A stretch of DNA of 64,000 nucleotides from Desulfobacula sp. (GCA_013792075.1 VMSR01000095.1:1-64000), one strand, 5' to 3'. Numbered from the stretch's first letter, positions 51,993-61,551 are shown. Program-made: numbers and translations. Notes: generated by a model from the letters alone, not told the origin.

Positions 51993-52152
51993 GAATCCGA
52001 GAAAGCGGTTAAAAATTAATCGATTTGGTTTAAAGTTATTGTCTAAATATTAACCGCCATATGAACTTTTTATGAGGTGTTGTTAATTATTTTTTACAAA
52101 AAAACATAAATATTTCTATTGTTTCAGATGGTTATAGAATTAATCCAAAAAA

Positions 52153-52168
52153 TGGCACACCCATTGCA
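52153..52168 (+). promoter_or_regulatory. Sigma-54 promoter
   Basis: TGGCAC-ACCCA-TTGCA matches the sigma-54 consensus (GG at -24, GC at -12) without a mismatch in the key positions. It lies 57 bases before the ZraP-like gene. In enterobacteria zraP is turned on by ZraR through sigma-54, so the arrangement agrees. Confidence 0.9.
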
Positions 52169-52224
52169 ATAAAGAAAACTAACGGCGAAAGCCTTTTATT
52201 AACTCAAACAAAGGGGAAGTTATC

Positions 52225-52632
52225 ATGAAAAAAATTATTACTACAATATCAATCGTTCTGATAGTTGGTTTTCTTGCAGCCAGTGCGTATGCCTGGGGGT
52301 GCGGCGGGAGGTACGGTGGTGGAATGCATGGAAACGGGAATTACAATCAGAGCGGCTACAACAACGGTGCCTATCAGTCCTTTGAGAATGATACCCAGCC
52401 TCTGAGGTCCTCCATTTCAGCAGACAGGGCAGAGTTGAATGCACTGATGGCAAACACCAACCCTGACGCTAAAAGAGCCAGGGCATTGTCTGAGCAGATC
52501 AGCAAATCCGAAAATGAACTCAGGATAAAAGCCCAGCAGTATAATGTCTCTGGTATGGGCGGCATGGGATACGGTCAGGGCTGGGGTTGTGGTATCACAG
52601 ACCACGACCATGACTTTGCCGGATGCTGGTAA
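52225..52632 (+). CDS. ZraP-like periplasmic metal-binding protein
   Basis: A 135-residue exported protein with signal peptide (cleavage after AYA). The mature part is rich in G, Y, N and M, with a helical core (SISADRAELNALMANTNPDAKRARALSEQISKSE split by the family's hinge) typical of the ZraP/CpxP-type heavy-metal resistance fold, and a metal-binding tail GWGCGITDHDHDFAGCW. It probably binds zinc or copper in the periplasm and damps a two-component sensor. Driven by the sigma-54 promoter. ATG with AAAGGGGAAG. Confidence 0.8.
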   Translation: MKKIITTISIVLIVGFLAASAYAWGCGGRYGGGMHGNGNYNQSGYNNGAYQSFENDTQPLRSSISADRAELNALMANTNPDAKRARALSEQISKSENELRIKAQQYNVSGMGGMGYGQGWGCGITDHDHDFAGCW

Positions 52633-52724
52633 TCTTGATTATTGACAGAGGATGTAACAGTAAAAGAGTTTTCTTTCACTGTTACATCCATATCAATTAT
52701 ACATAGAAAAAGGAGTGCAAAAAA

Positions 52725-52982
52725 ATGTGGAATTGTGGCTACAATGGAGCAGGTTACGGGCATTGGTTTTTTGGTGGAGGAATTATAGGCCTTGCCATTA
52801 CAGGGCTTATCATTGCCATTATAGCATTCCTGATATTTAAATTGCTCAAGGCAAATCAAGGCAGCAGCCCAGGAAGCCTTGATAGAAATGATTCTCTCAT
52901 GATTTTGAAGATGAAGTTTGCTAAAGGCGAGATCAATGAAGAGGAATATCAAAACAAAAAAGAGATTCTCAGCTCTAATTAG
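52725..52982 (+). CDS. SHOCT-domain membrane protein
   Basis: An 85-residue protein with one membrane helix (FGGGIIGLAITGLIIAIIAF, about 16-35) and a C-terminal SHOCT domain (LMILKMKFAKGEINEEEYQ). Such proteins accompany metal and envelope-stress genes in Desulfobacterota. ATG with AAGGAG. It probably shares the transcript of the ZraP-like gene. Confidence 0.85.
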   Translation: MWNCGYNGAGYGHWFFGGGIIGLAITGLIIAIIAFLIFKLLKANQGSSPGSLDRNDSLMILKMKFAKGEINEEEYQNKKEILSSN

Positions 52983-53047
52983 ATTGTTTGAGTCTACTCA
53001 AAAAAAATTGATCACCAAGGACAGTATATCGAAAAAGGAGAAATACC

Positions 53048-53371
53048 ATGAAGCCCAAGCAGAAAATACTCGAATTCATTCAGAAGGCCTACGAGGAGGG
53101 TGAAAAGGACAGAACAGCATCAGAAACGGGTGCAATGACCGATGATGACCGGCTATCCATTCGAGAGATTTTCGACGGTATGAGCACTGGCACAGCCCGA
53201 ATCATCATCGAAGAGGAGATGGACGGCCAAAGGGTGGAAGATTACAACATCACCTCTCTTGAGAACATGGGCCGCTATTACGTCGCCAGAATCGTCCAAA
53301 CCGATGGCAAAGCCATTCGACGACTGTTGGTGGACAAACAGACCGGCAAGGTTCAATTCGCAGATCGGTAG
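53048..53371 (+). CDS. Hypothetical protein
   Basis: A 107-residue cytoplasmic protein, helix then beta (TARIIIEEEMDGQRVEDYNI, then YYVARIVQ and KAIRRLLVDKQTGKVQF). No family recognised. ATG with AAGGAG. It lies between the SHOCT gene and the kinase gene on the same strand. Confidence 0.6.
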   Translation: MKPKQKILEFIQKAYEEGEKDRTASETGAMTDDDRLSIREIFDGMSTGTARIIIEEEMDGQRVEDYNITSLENMGRYYVARIVQTDGKAIRRLLVDKQTGKVQFADR

Positions 53372-53473
53372 ATCGTTTTACGACATTGGTTTTTTGATAC
53401 GAAACAGTTCGCTGGTAATTCAAAATAGCTTTGTTAAAAAAATGATCGAAACATCATAAATGATAGGATTAAG

Positions 53474-55402
53474 ATGACCCACGACACAGCAAATTCTTCA
53501 AGCACCACTTATCTGTTGGAAGAGGAAATGATTATCAACAATAAGTGGGAGATACAGAACTTCATTGCTAAAGGCGGCAAAGGAGAGGTTTATTTGGCTA
53601 AGCAGCTAAATTTAGATCGCCAGGTAGCATTGAAAATCATGTCCGAGGAATTCATTAAAAGTCTTGATGGTAATGAAGAAGAAATCTCCTCAGAAACCAT
53701 GCGCTTTCATCGGGAAGTGCAGGTGATGGCCAGAATGCAGCACCCGAACATTCTCCAGGTTTTTGATTTTGACCAGCTTGAAATAAATGGCATGAAAATG
53801 GATTATATTGTTATGGAATATATTCCAGGCCTGACTTTGCGCCAAAAAATGCCGGAAAAAGGCTTTGGACATGACGAAAACAAAGTGAGAACCTGGCTTA
53901 AAAAATACTTTTTCCCAATCCTTGATGGTATGAAAGCCGTGCATGATAAAGGGGTGGTGCATCGGGATATGAAGCCTGAGAATGTTCTTGTTGATGATGA
54001 ACTTCCCAAGATTATGGATTTTGGAATTGCAGGGGGGTATCACTTAAACAATGTGACCCAGGACCATCATATGTTGGGGACAATAACCTATATGCCGGAA
54101 GAACAATTTGTCGACCTGGCCCTGACAGACGTACGCGTTGACGTATATGCCCTTGGTAAAATACTTTATGAGGTTGTTGAAGGCAAAATGAAAAAAGGGC
54201 GGGATAAACCCTTTCACAGTGCTGCTTTGGATAACCCGCAAACCATTTTTTTTAAAACCCTTGATACAATAATACAACAAGCCACAGCCAAAAATCGAAA
54301 TCAGAGAACGCCTTCTGTTAAAACTCTCCATACTGCATTGGAAGAGCTTGTTATGGATTCTGATGGGAAGGGGAAATCACCAACAGGCCGAGGCCATAAA
54401 TATTGGAAAAAGTTATTTGTCATAAGTACTGCTGTTATAGTCGTTATTGCTGGTGTATGGATAACGCACCATAATTCAGGAAAAATAAAACCATCGCTTG
54501 AAGGAAATCATATCATAAGCCAACAAGAGGTAACAAATCCTCTAAACTTGTCGGAATTTAACTTTAAAACCCCCCAGCCAACATCATCTCCTGGCACCGA
54601 TAAAATGGACAACCTTCCTGCCGAGTTTTTAGCCAGCGATGGCATGATGATGATATTGTTAAAAGGAGCAGATGTCTCCATGTCCATTGATGATCCCATG
54701 GTATCGGAAGGAAAACAGGTCAAAAAAACCGTATCAGTAAAAACATTGTATATGGATCAGACCAAAATCACGAACCATTTATATGTCCAGTTCCTTAATG
54801 AGGTTGATGGGATAGAAGTGAAAGAAAAATCTGTTTTGCGGAACGGGCAATTGTTACTCCTGCTTGGAGAGGTAAAGGAAGGCTATGAACCTATTACATA
54901 CAAAGACGGGATTTTTAGAGTTAAATCTGATGCTGTTGCAAAACCAGTCGTACGGGTTACACCTGTCGGAGCAATTGCATATGCACGGTTTTACGGAAGG
55001 TCTCTGCCCTTGATGGCGCAGTGGTGGCTTGCCGTTCAAGCCGGTCATGACCCAACTTCACTGATAGATACGTCTCCTCCCTCCCAACCTAAAAAAAGAG
55101 AGTGGAATGGAATGTGGATGATGCAGGGCCAAAACCCCGAACCTGAGCCCTTAAGCGATCCTCCGGAATTTGGCATTCAATCAGTTATCGAAACCACAGT
55201 CAACAATGCCGGCATTCAGGGACTTGAGCAAAATGTGAATGAATGGACGATGACTATCTCTCCAGATGGCACTCCAAAATTTCATGTTCACGGCGGCGTC
55301 GGTGAATTGGATCACAATGAAGCTTATCTTGAACGCCAACATTGGGAAGCCTTTTCCAGCGTCGGTTTTAGAACCGTTTTAAATCTATCTGGAGAAAAAT
55401 AA
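53474..55402 (+). CDS. Ser/Thr protein kinase fused to FGE-sulfatase-like domain
   Basis: A 642-residue, one-pass membrane protein. Residues about 28-290 are a Hanks-type kinase: glycine loop [14 protein letters not shown], invariant lysine in [16 protein letters not shown] (catalytic loop) and MDFGIAG (DFG). A membrane helix follows ([17 protein letters not shown], about 315-331). The outer part has the FGE/SUMF1 layout: [58 protein letters not shown] and VGFRTVLN. The external domain probably senses or binds rather than oxidises cysteine, as no active-site cysteine pair is seen. It is joined to a PP2C gene one base downstream. Confidence 0.85.
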   Translation: MTHDTANSSSTTYLLEEEMIINNKWEIQNFIAKGGKGEVYLAKQLNLDRQVALKIMSEEFIKSLDGNEEEISSETMRFHREVQVMARMQHPNILQVFDFDQLEINGMKMDYIVMEYIPGLTLRQKMPEKGFGHDENKVRTWLKKYFFPILDGMKAVHDKGVVHRDMKPENVLVDDELPKIMDFGIAGGYHLNNVTQDHHMLGTITYMPEEQFVDLALTDVRVDVYALGKILYEVVEGKMKKGRDKPFHSAALDNPQTIFFKTLDTIIQQATAKNRNQRTPSVKTLHTALEELVMDSDGKGKSPTGRGHKYWKKLFVISTAVIVVIAGVWITHHNSGKIKPSLEGNHIISQQEVTNPLNLSEFNFKTPQPTSSPGTDKMDNLPAEFLASDGMMMILLKGADVSMSIDDPMVSEGKQVKKTVSVKTLYMDQTKITNHLYVQFLNEVDGIEVKEKSVLRNGQLLLLLGEVKEGYEPITYKDGIFRVKSDAVAKPVVRVTPVGAIAYARFYGRSLPLMAQWWLAVQAGHDPTSLIDTSPPSQPKKREWNGMWMMQGQNPEPEPLSDPPEFGIQSVIETTVNNAGIQGLEQNVNEWTMTISPDGTPKFHVHGGVGELDHNEAYLERQHWEAFSSVGFRTVLNLSGEK

Positions 55403-55403
55403 T

Positions 55404-56120
55404 ATGACTGTTGAGAACAACGGAGCTTGGGGGAAAAGCCACACTGGTTGCAAACGAAAAAGCAATGAAGACAGATATCTAATAAAAATAGTTTCAGAGA
55501 TCAGTATCCTTGCCGTAGCTGACGGAATGGGGGGCCTTCCTGGTGGAGAAATAGCTGCACAGATAGTTATAGATACATTCCAGGAACATGTTTTTTCTAA
55601 AACAGACCTGGAAACAGATCTAAAAACAGTCCTTTTAACAGCAGAAAAAAAGATACTCCAAAAAATCCAAGAAAATCCAAAACTTGAGGGCATGGGTACG
55701 ACAGCAACTGCGGCTACTGTATATCAAAGTAAAGTCTTTTGGATTCACATTGGTGATAGCAGACTATACCTGTTGCGCAATAAAAAAATTAAGCAGATCA
55801 CAAAAGATCATACTTTTATTCAAGACCTTATTGATGACGGAACTCTTAGCCCGGAACAAGCATATAAACATCCTTTAAAAAATATGCTTGACCAATGTCT
55901 GGGGTGTGATGACAGTGAATCGGATTGCGGTATTTTTCAAATCAAGAAAAATGATCGATTACTTCTATGCACAGATGGCCTTACAAAGCATCTGCCTGAC
56001 TCTCAAATAGAATCCATTATGGCAATAAACTCAATTCACGAGGCAGGCAGGCAATTGATTGAAGAGTCATTAAAAATGGGCGGTTCTGACAATATCACTA
56101 TTGTCATAAAAAATTTTTAG
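55404..56120 (+). CDS. PP2C-type protein phosphatase
   Basis: A 238-residue PP2C with the metal-binding motifs KRKSNEDR, VADGMGGLPGGEIAAQ, GTTATAATVYQSKVFWIHIGDS (split), LLLCTDGLTKHL and GGSDNITIVI. It is the partner of the kinase gene that ends one base upstream, so the two should set the phosphorylation state of shared targets. Length is normal for the family. Confidence 0.93.
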   Translation: MTVENNGAWGKSHTGCKRKSNEDRYLIKIVSEISILAVADGMGGLPGGEIAAQIVIDTFQEHVFSKTDLETDLKTVLLTAEKKILQKIQENPKLEGMGTTATAATVYQSKVFWIHIGDSRLYLLRNKKIKQITKDHTFIQDLIDDGTLSPEQAYKHPLKNMLDQCLGCDDSESDCGIFQIKKNDRLLLCTDGLTKHLPDSQIESIMAINSIHEAGRQLIEESLKMGGSDNITIVIKNF

Positions 56121-56752
56121 TATGGGCAAACAATTACTTTGGGGTCAAGTTTGTTTTTAGGTATATTATTTAAATTTTGAATTGGTTTACCATTTTCTAT
56201 AGATTCTCAGACAACTCGTTCAATTCCATTGCTTTGGTGAGGGTCGCGTTCCTGTGGTTTCTTTTGAAAAAAGAGAACAGGAGCAATGAAGCAAGATGAT
56301 GATGAAGGATGCCATGGGAGAGTATCATTTTTATCCAGAGTGGTATCCAGTGTATAAAAACTGGACAATCGGATATGCTCACCCCCCATTCAAACCAGTG
56401 GAAATGCCCACGAGGTGTGATTGTCAAAAGACGGACGTGGTAAAAGTTTGGAATTGTCAAACGGATCCAGATTGGGACGGGTGGTAAAAAAGTCCAGAAC
56501 AATCGTATAAACACCCTTTAAAAAATATACTTGACCAATGTCTGGGGTGTGATGACAGTGAATCGGCAAAGGGAGTTTTCAAAATTCTGTGTCATCGGTT
56601 AAGCATTACAAGTTGCCTGGCCGATTAGCGGAAGTGGAAGTCAGGCCCTGAGAATGGGCGCAACAAACACTGCTCGTCGGAAGGGGTTGGCTTCCGCTGG
56701 AGCGGGTCCACCATAAAACAAAATCGCTCTGAGCGACAAAACAAATCATTTT
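56121..56752. other. Region with gene fragments and inverted repeats
   Basis: No intact gene. A 63-codon frame at 56296-56487 (ending CDCQKTDVVKVWNCQTD) has no family match. A PP2C fragment lies at 56490 and a hairpin-rich piece at 56627-56698, where AGCGGAAG (56627) and CGGAAG (56678) compete for CTTCCGCT (56691). Confidence 0.45.
56490..56590 (+). pseudogene. Duplicated PP2C gene fragment
   Basis: About 75 bases repeat the PP2C gene from 55853 with few changes; translated it reads SPEQSYKHPLKNILDQCLG then CDDSESAKGVFKIL, against SPEQAYKHPLKNMLDQCLG in the intact gene. The fragment has neither start nor end. It is a remnant of a second PP2C gene or of a partial duplication. Confidence 0.85.
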
Positions 56753-57091
56753 TTAGCTCCTCGGCCAATACATTATTACTGTAACTCCAATTAATGCAAT
56801 AAAACCACCGATCAAATCAAATTTATCTGGTTTGATGCCATCTATTCCCCATCCCCATATAATGGATAAGACAATAAAAACACCACCATAAGCAGCATAA
56901 ACTCGACCAAAATTAGCTGGCTGTAATGTAGGAATGATACCGTAGGCAATCAGTACAATTGCCCCGATGATTGCATAACTTAATGGTTTTCCTTCCCGTA
57001 TCCAAAGCCAGATCAGATACCCTCCTCCTATTTCAAACAAGCCTGCAATTAAAAAATAGAATATGGATTTTGCAATTGTTAAGGTTTCCAT
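56753..57091 (-). CDS. YnfA/UPF0060 membrane protein
   Basis: A 112-residue four-helix inner-membrane protein of the UPF0060 family ([20 protein letters not shown], then [19 protein letters not shown] and IMYWPR at the end). The full match begins at the ATG at 57091; the frame is open further upstream without a ribosome site. A small-multidrug-resistance-like transport role has been suggested for this family. It stands alone on the minus strand. Confidence 0.9.
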   Translation of the reverse strand: METLTIAKSIFYFLIAGLFEIGGGYLIWLWIREGKPLSYAIIGAIVLIAYGIIPTLQPANFGRVYAAYGGVFIVLSIIWGWGIDGIKPDKFDLIGGFIALIGVTVIMYWPRS

Positions 57092-57340
57092 TCTTAGTGT
57101 TGTTTTAATACCTAATCTAAAATGATTATGAGAATAATATTTCGATTGCCGTGGACAGACCAATCAAATCATCATCAATACAATGTTAATCATGTTGCAC
57201 ATTTATAATAACCAGCTACAAGCAGCAAATATATCTCAAATTTTCAACCCTTTATCAAGTCTACCTTCAAAAGAAATGGCCAATTGAGAAATCGTCAAAG
57301 ACCAGTTTTGAATCGGCATTGTCCATTTCTTTAACTATAT

Positions 57341-58009
57341 TTAATGATTACACCTAACTGCCCGCACAAAACTCACAAGATTATTGTCTCCCCAGAAAAT
57401 AGTTCCCTCAAAGAAATCAACCAGCCACCTCGCACCATCAGTTGCACTATCCGAACTCCACACCCATTTTTGTTTTGAATTAAAATCAGGATGGATATAC
57501 AGACTGTTCGCACTTTGTTCCTGGCTTAAAATGGTTATAAGTTCATGCAATGTTGGCATCCGCCAGTCATTGTGCCCGGCAATTTTATCTTCATTCAATT
57601 TTTCAATGTATTTTTTTACGCCGGTATAAGGCATAAGATCGTTTGAGCCTGATTGTTGCCACATAAGACCGGTGATTTTATCTGTAACGGTACCACCATT
57701 GCCTCTTGTATATTTCTGCGTGAAAAATTTTATAGGACGTCCGTAATTGGTTAAACCCAACTCGGCCTTAATGTTTTTTTTAGAAATAGTTGCGGGCTGC
57801 TTTCGTATAGGGCAGAAGGTCTGGTTTATCTGTTGTGAATCAATCAAAATTTCATTTGTAGAAAATCTTTGATCAATAATTTGCCATAAAATTAGAGCAA
57901 TAGTAAAAAACAATAATACTTTAATTGAATTTTTCACAAGGAATATTTGTTCCCGGATGTGACCACCCATGGTGGATTTATTCAAGCATTCACTAACATG
58001 GACTCCCAT
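57341..58009 (-). CDS. DUF1566 (Lcl C-terminal) protein
   Basis: A 222-residue protein with one N-terminal membrane segment (VLLFFTIALILWQII, about 33-47) and a C-terminal DUF1566 domain: VTDKITGLMWQQSG, AGHNDWRMPTLHELITIL, WVWSSDSA and VSFVRAVRC. Such domains are outside the cytoplasm, and often act in adhesion or sensing. The start could be later (57970). Last gene of the minus-strand run. Confidence 0.75.
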   Translation of the reverse strand: MGVHVSECLNKSTMGGHIREQIFLVKNSIKVLLFFTIALILWQIIDQRFSTNEILIDSQQINQTFCPIRKQPATISKKNIKAELGLTNYGRPIKFFTQKYTRGNGGTVTDKITGLMWQQSGSNDLMPYTGVKKYIEKLNEDKIAGHNDWRMPTLHELITILSQEQSANSLYIHPDFNSKQKWVWSSDSATDGARWLVDFFEGTIFWGDNNLVSFVRAVRCNH

Positions 58010-58037
58010 GGCTTAAAAAAAGTTCCATAAACTACAA

Positions 58038-58508
58038 TTAAATTGTCTTGGCGTAGTCAGAAAAGGACATTTTTTGATAGCTGTCAGTATGGATAAATTT
58101 AATCATTTTTAGAAAGATTTCCGGTTCAACATATCCCGATATTCCATCAATCTTATTGGAATCAGATCCTAAAAAGAAGAATGCAGGCACGCCTCGAACA
58201 CCGAATTTTTTGGCAAGTTTTTTTTCAATGTCGGAATTTGCGGAAATATTAATATAATTATCATTTAAGTAGGTAACCACTTTTTGATTTTTAAAAGTTG
58301 TTTTTTCCAACAGTTTGCAGTACTTGCACCAATCCGCATGAAAATATAATAAAATTTTTTTGTTCTGTTTCCTGGCCTGCGACAACCCTTCATCATATTT
58401 GTTCCATTTTATCTCATCAATGGCCATGGCTTCGGTGTTCAGGCCGATAAATCCCGTCATAAATATAAAAAGATAAAGTGTCAGTTTAAAAACAAGGTTT
58501 TTCTTCAT
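58038..58508 (-). CDS. Exported thioredoxin-like protein
   Basis: A 156-residue protein with a signal peptide (hydrophobic 4-20, cleavage near AMA) and a thioredoxin fold with the active site WCKYC in ILLYFHADWCKYCKLLE and the cis-proline stretch VRGVPAFFFLG. It should keep or transfer thiols in the periplasm. It follows the DUF1573 selenoprotein gene and may be its reductant; that is inference from position. ATG at 58508 with AGGA. Confidence 0.85.
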   Translation of the reverse strand: MKKNLVFKLTLYLFIFMTGFIGLNTEAMAIDEIKWNKYDEGLSQARKQNKKILLYFHADWCKYCKLLEKTTFKNQKVVTYLNDNYINISANSDIEKKLAKKFGVRGVPAFFFLGSDSNKIDGISGYVEPEIFLKMIKFIHTDSYQKMSFSDYAKTI

Positions 58509-58532
58509 TATCAAATCCTATAACGTGTAATG

Positions 58533-58560
58533 GGGGGAATTATCATATAATAATTCCCCC
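58533..58560. repeat. Strong hairpin between the DUF1573 and thioredoxin genes
   Basis: An 11-bp perfect stem GGGGGAATTAT / ATAATTCCCCC with a 6-base loop. The T-run lies on the plus-strand side, so for the minus-strand genes it is not a standard terminator; it may tune the mRNA between the two genes. Confidence 0.6.
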
Positions 58561-58603
58561 TTTTTTAAAGAAACTCACTTCAAACAGATAGAATCTGACT
58601 TAG

Positions 58604-59326
58604 CTAATCAGCTTTAGGTTTCTCCCGAATAAGGCCATTGATATTTAATGTGATCTTGGGCTTGATTTTGCTGTCTGTCACCAGTTCGATCACTTCATTG
58701 TAGTATCCCTTATCTTTCTTTAAATTCTTAAATTCAATTTCATATTCTGTTTTATCAGATGTGTTTATTTTCTTGAGTTGATAGCTGAAATTTGATTTTT
58801 CAACTGCAAGGATATCCAGAATTTTGAATGGGTATTCTTCTTCAGGTATTATCTTTGCTGTCATTTGAAGCTCCTGCCCTTCAATGCCGACCAAACTAAT
58901 TCTTTCCGGGATAATTGTAACAAATTTTGTTACGTTCCCTGCAATCGTCAAATGTATTTTGGGATTCATTTCATCATTGGTCAGTACGGTGATTTTTTTC
59001 TTAAGCAATTTACCGCCTGAACCATCAGTTTTAACTTTTATATAAATTTTTCCTTCTTCACCGGAAGGAATTTGCTTCGGATAAGAAGCGGCTGTGCACC
59101 CTCAGGTGGTTTCTACTTTTTCAATTTTTAAAAGAGCATCCCCCTTGTTTTTTACGACAAATTCATGAGTAACCTCTGTGCCGTCAAGGACAGGCGAAAA
59201 TTGATAATCAGGATTAGATATAACTGCACTGGGTTTGTTTTGAGTCGTCTTTTCTTCCGCAACCACTACATTGCATAAAATAAAAATACTGCAAAAGACC
59301 AAAAGCAGTTTTAAAAATTGTCTCAT
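58604..59326 (-). CDS. DUF1573 protein with in-frame TGA at CGCT motif, predicted selenoprotein
   Basis: The frame 59326-58604 (240 codons plus stop) is broken only by TGA at 59104-59102 (codon 75). DUF1573 proteins carry the strongly kept motif CGCT after a beta-strand; here the first cysteine is TGA, giving IEKVETT-U-GCTAASYPKQIP. Both sides fit the family: FVVKNKGDALLKIEK before, and GEEGKIYIKVKTDGSGG then ITVLTNDE after. A signal peptide is present (VFCSIFILCNVVVA). So it is an exported protein with probable redox or metal role. ATG with AAGGAGG. It precedes a thioredoxin-like gene. Confidence 0.85.
59074..59089 (-). promoter_or_regulatory. Candidate SECIS hairpin of the DUF1573 gene
   Basis: GCTTC-TTATCC-GAAGC on the minus strand, loop starting 18 bases after the TGA, within the usual window. 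The stem is only 5 bp and its loop lacks GU; a second hairpin CCTTC-CGGTGAA-GAAGG with GU in the loop follows further away. Confidence 0.45.
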
Positions 59327-59352
59327 TAAAAAAATACCTCCTTAATATAAAT

Positions 59353-61353
59353 TTATTTTAAAATTCTAGACGAATTCAATATCGCAAGCAATGCCACACC
59401 CACATCCGCAAAGACTGCCTCCCACATCGTGACGAACCCAAATGCGCCCAGGGTAAGGAATGCGCCCTTTACTCCCAAAGCAAACACTATATTTTGCCAG
59501 ACGACAACTTTGGTTTTACGTGCAATCGAAACAGCCAATGGGATTTTTGACGGATCATCACTCATCAAAACGATATCTGCAGCATCTATGGCTGCATCAG
59601 ATCCTAAGGCCCCCATTGCAATCCCGATATCTGACCGTATCAGTGCCGGAGCGTCATTAATTCCGTCCCCGACAAAGGCGGTCAACTTTTTTGAATTTTT
59701 GTTTTCCATTAATACTTTTTCAAGTTTTTCCACCTTCTGCTGTGGTAAAAGATCTGCATAATATTCTTCTATACCCAGTTTCTGGGCTACGGACTTCCCT
59801 ACTTTTTCAGCATCACCGGTAAGCATTATTTGCCGCGTTATTCCGGATTTTTTTAATGCTTTAATCGCTTGTTCTGAATCATGCTTTATTTCGTCGGATA
59901 GCACTATATAACCTGCGTAAACGGAATCAATTGCCACATGCACAATTGTTCCGTTCACATCTGCACCGGTATGTGTAATCTGTTCTAATTCAAGAATTCT
60001 TTCATTTCCCACCAACACGTTGCGGCCTTTTATTCTTGCTTTTATTCCATGACCCGCAATCTCCTGATAATCCTCGATATGGCCTTCATCAATTTTTCCT
60101 GGAAACGCCTGGAGAATAAACTGAGCAATCGGGTGCGTGGAATGGCTTTCAGCATAGGCTGCCAACTCCAGAACCTCTTTTTCCGAATATCCATTGCAGG
60201 TAACAATAGAGGTCAAACTAAAAACACCTTTGGTCAATGTTCCTGTTTTATCCCAAATAATTGTCCCAAGATGATTGAGGCCTTCAAGAAAATTTGAACC
60301 TTTTACTAGAATGCCCTGTTTCGATGCAGCCCCGATCCCCCCAAAAAAGCCCAATGGTATGGATATTACAAGGGCACACGGACAGGAAATGACCAAAAAG
60401 ATGAGCGCTTTATAAATCCATTCTGAAAGTGTCTCCTGGTGTGCAAATAACGGTGTTAATGCCTGGATGTTGTAGAGCATGACCGGCACGATAGCGATGA
60501 GAACGGCTCCGAATACAACTGTAGGCGTATAATATTTAGCAAATTTGGTAATGAATTTTTCAGTGGATGCTTTCTTTTCAGATGCATTTTCAACTAGATC
60601 AAGAATCTTTGATATGGTAGAGTCGCTAAATTTTTTAGTTACCCGGACAGTTAGTAGCCCTGTTTTATTGATCATTCCGGAAAGCACTTCTTCATCTTTT
60701 TTTATGCTCCGGGGGACTGATTCTCCAGTCAGGGCCGAGGTGTCCAACATAGAGTTGCCCAGCACCACAACACCATCTAATGGGACTCGCTCACCAGGTT
60801 TTACAATAATGATGTCACCAATGTTTACTTCATCCGGATCAACGCGTTTAGAATCACTGCCCGATTTAATATTCGCATAATCCGGTCGGATCTCAAGCAA
60901 AGACTTGATGGATCGACGGGATCGATTTAATGCAAAATCCTGAAACATTTCACCCACTTTAAAAAACAACATCACAGCCACGGCTTCAGGGAATTCTTTG
61001 ATTGCAAATGCCCCCAATGTGGCAATGGTCATCAAAAAAAATTCATCGAATATCTGGCCGCGTAGGATGTTTTTTATGGCGGAAAGAAGCACATCCCAAG
61101 CAATTAAAAGATAGCTTGCAAAAAACAAAATAAAACTTATCCAAACAGGCAAATCAAGAACCAGGGCTGCAACATAAATCCCGCACCCGGGCCCTAATTT
61201 CATGATCTGTTTGGTTAAACTTAATTCATTCTCCGAGGTGCTGTGGCCATGGGTATGTCCATGACCACAGCCACAGCCGGAATGGTTATCAGGTGCCATT
61301 TTGAATGTTTGTTCAGAGGGCTTGCTGGCTAAGTTCGTTGATTTTCCATGCAT
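59353..61353 (-). CDS. Zn/Cd/Pb P1B-type ATPase
   Basis: A 666-residue heavy-metal P-type ATPase. It has a histidine-rich N-terminus (CGCGHGHTHGHS), eight membrane helices, the metal site SCPCALVISIPLG, phosphorylation site DKTGTLTKGVF, the HP locus HSTHPIAQF, ALTGESVPRS and the hinge VGDGINDAPAL. The CPC type with HGHTHGH tail and no CxxC domain suggests Zn or Cd. It expels metal ions from the cytoplasm. It is 26 bases before the DUF1573 gene and probably co-transcribed. Confidence 0.95.
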   Translation of the reverse strand: MHGKSTNLASKPSEQTFKMAPDNHSGCGCGHGHTHGHSTSENELSLTKQIMKLGPGCGIYVAALVLDLPVWISFILFFASYLLIAWDVLLSAIKNILRGQIFDEFFLMTIATLGAFAIKEFPEAVAVMLFFKVGEMFQDFALNRSRRSIKSLLEIRPDYANIKSGSDSKRVDPDEVNIGDIIIVKPGERVPLDGVVVLGNSMLDTSALTGESVPRSIKKDEEVLSGMINKTGLLTVRVTKKFSDSTISKILDLVENASEKKASTEKFITKFAKYYTPTVVFGAVLIAIVPVMLYNIQALTPLFAHQETLSEWIYKALIFLVISCPCALVISIPLGFFGGIGAASKQGILVKGSNFLEGLNHLGTIIWDKTGTLTKGVFSLTSIVTCNGYSEKEVLELAAYAESHSTHPIAQFILQAFPGKIDEGHIEDYQEIAGHGIKARIKGRNVLVGNERILELEQITHTGADVNGTIVHVAIDSVYAGYIVLSDEIKHDSEQAIKALKKSGITRQIMLTGDAEKVGKSVAQKLGIEEYYADLLPQQKVEKLEKVLMENKNSKKLTAFVGDGINDAPALIRSDIGIAMGALGSDAAIDAADIVLMSDDPSKIPLAVSIARKTKVVVWQNIVFALGVKGAFLTLGAFGFVTMWEAVFADVGVALLAILNSSRILK

Positions 61354-61377
61354 AAGTACACCTTTTGTATTTATTCC

Positions 61378-61551
61378 TTAAGAACGATCTGTCAGGAAAT
61401 AATCTTTAATATGATTAGAAAGTGTTTTGGATTGTTGGGTTTCCAAATTATCACACCCACACTTCGGACACTCGATCTGGCAATTTTGTTGGCTCGGATA
61501 CAGTTTTTCAAATGAATAAAAGCATTTTTTACAAATATAAATATAAATCAT
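61378..61551 (-). CDS. FmdB-like zinc ribbon protein
   Basis: A 57-residue protein starting at the ATG at 61551, with CKKC at residues 7-10 and CPKCGC at 28-33, the four-cysteine zinc ribbon of FmdB-type regulators. The tail is basic. It lies between the degP-like gene and the P-type ATPase on the same strand. Confidence 0.75.
   Translation of the reverse strand: MIYIYICKKCFYSFEKLYPSQQNCQIECPKCGCDNLETQQSKTLSNHIKDYFLTDRS

Noticed and set aside
56597-56712. Integron attC site or tRNA-like structure
   Set aside because: GTTAAGC and a stem are present, and the piece ends in CCACCA, but the left core site does not match RYYYAAC and no cloverleaf can be drawn. No integron integrase is seen.
61378-61551. 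Rubredoxin
   Set aside because: The spacing of the two cysteine pairs (CxxC, CxxCxC) and the lack of the aromatic core point to an FmdB-type zinc ribbon.
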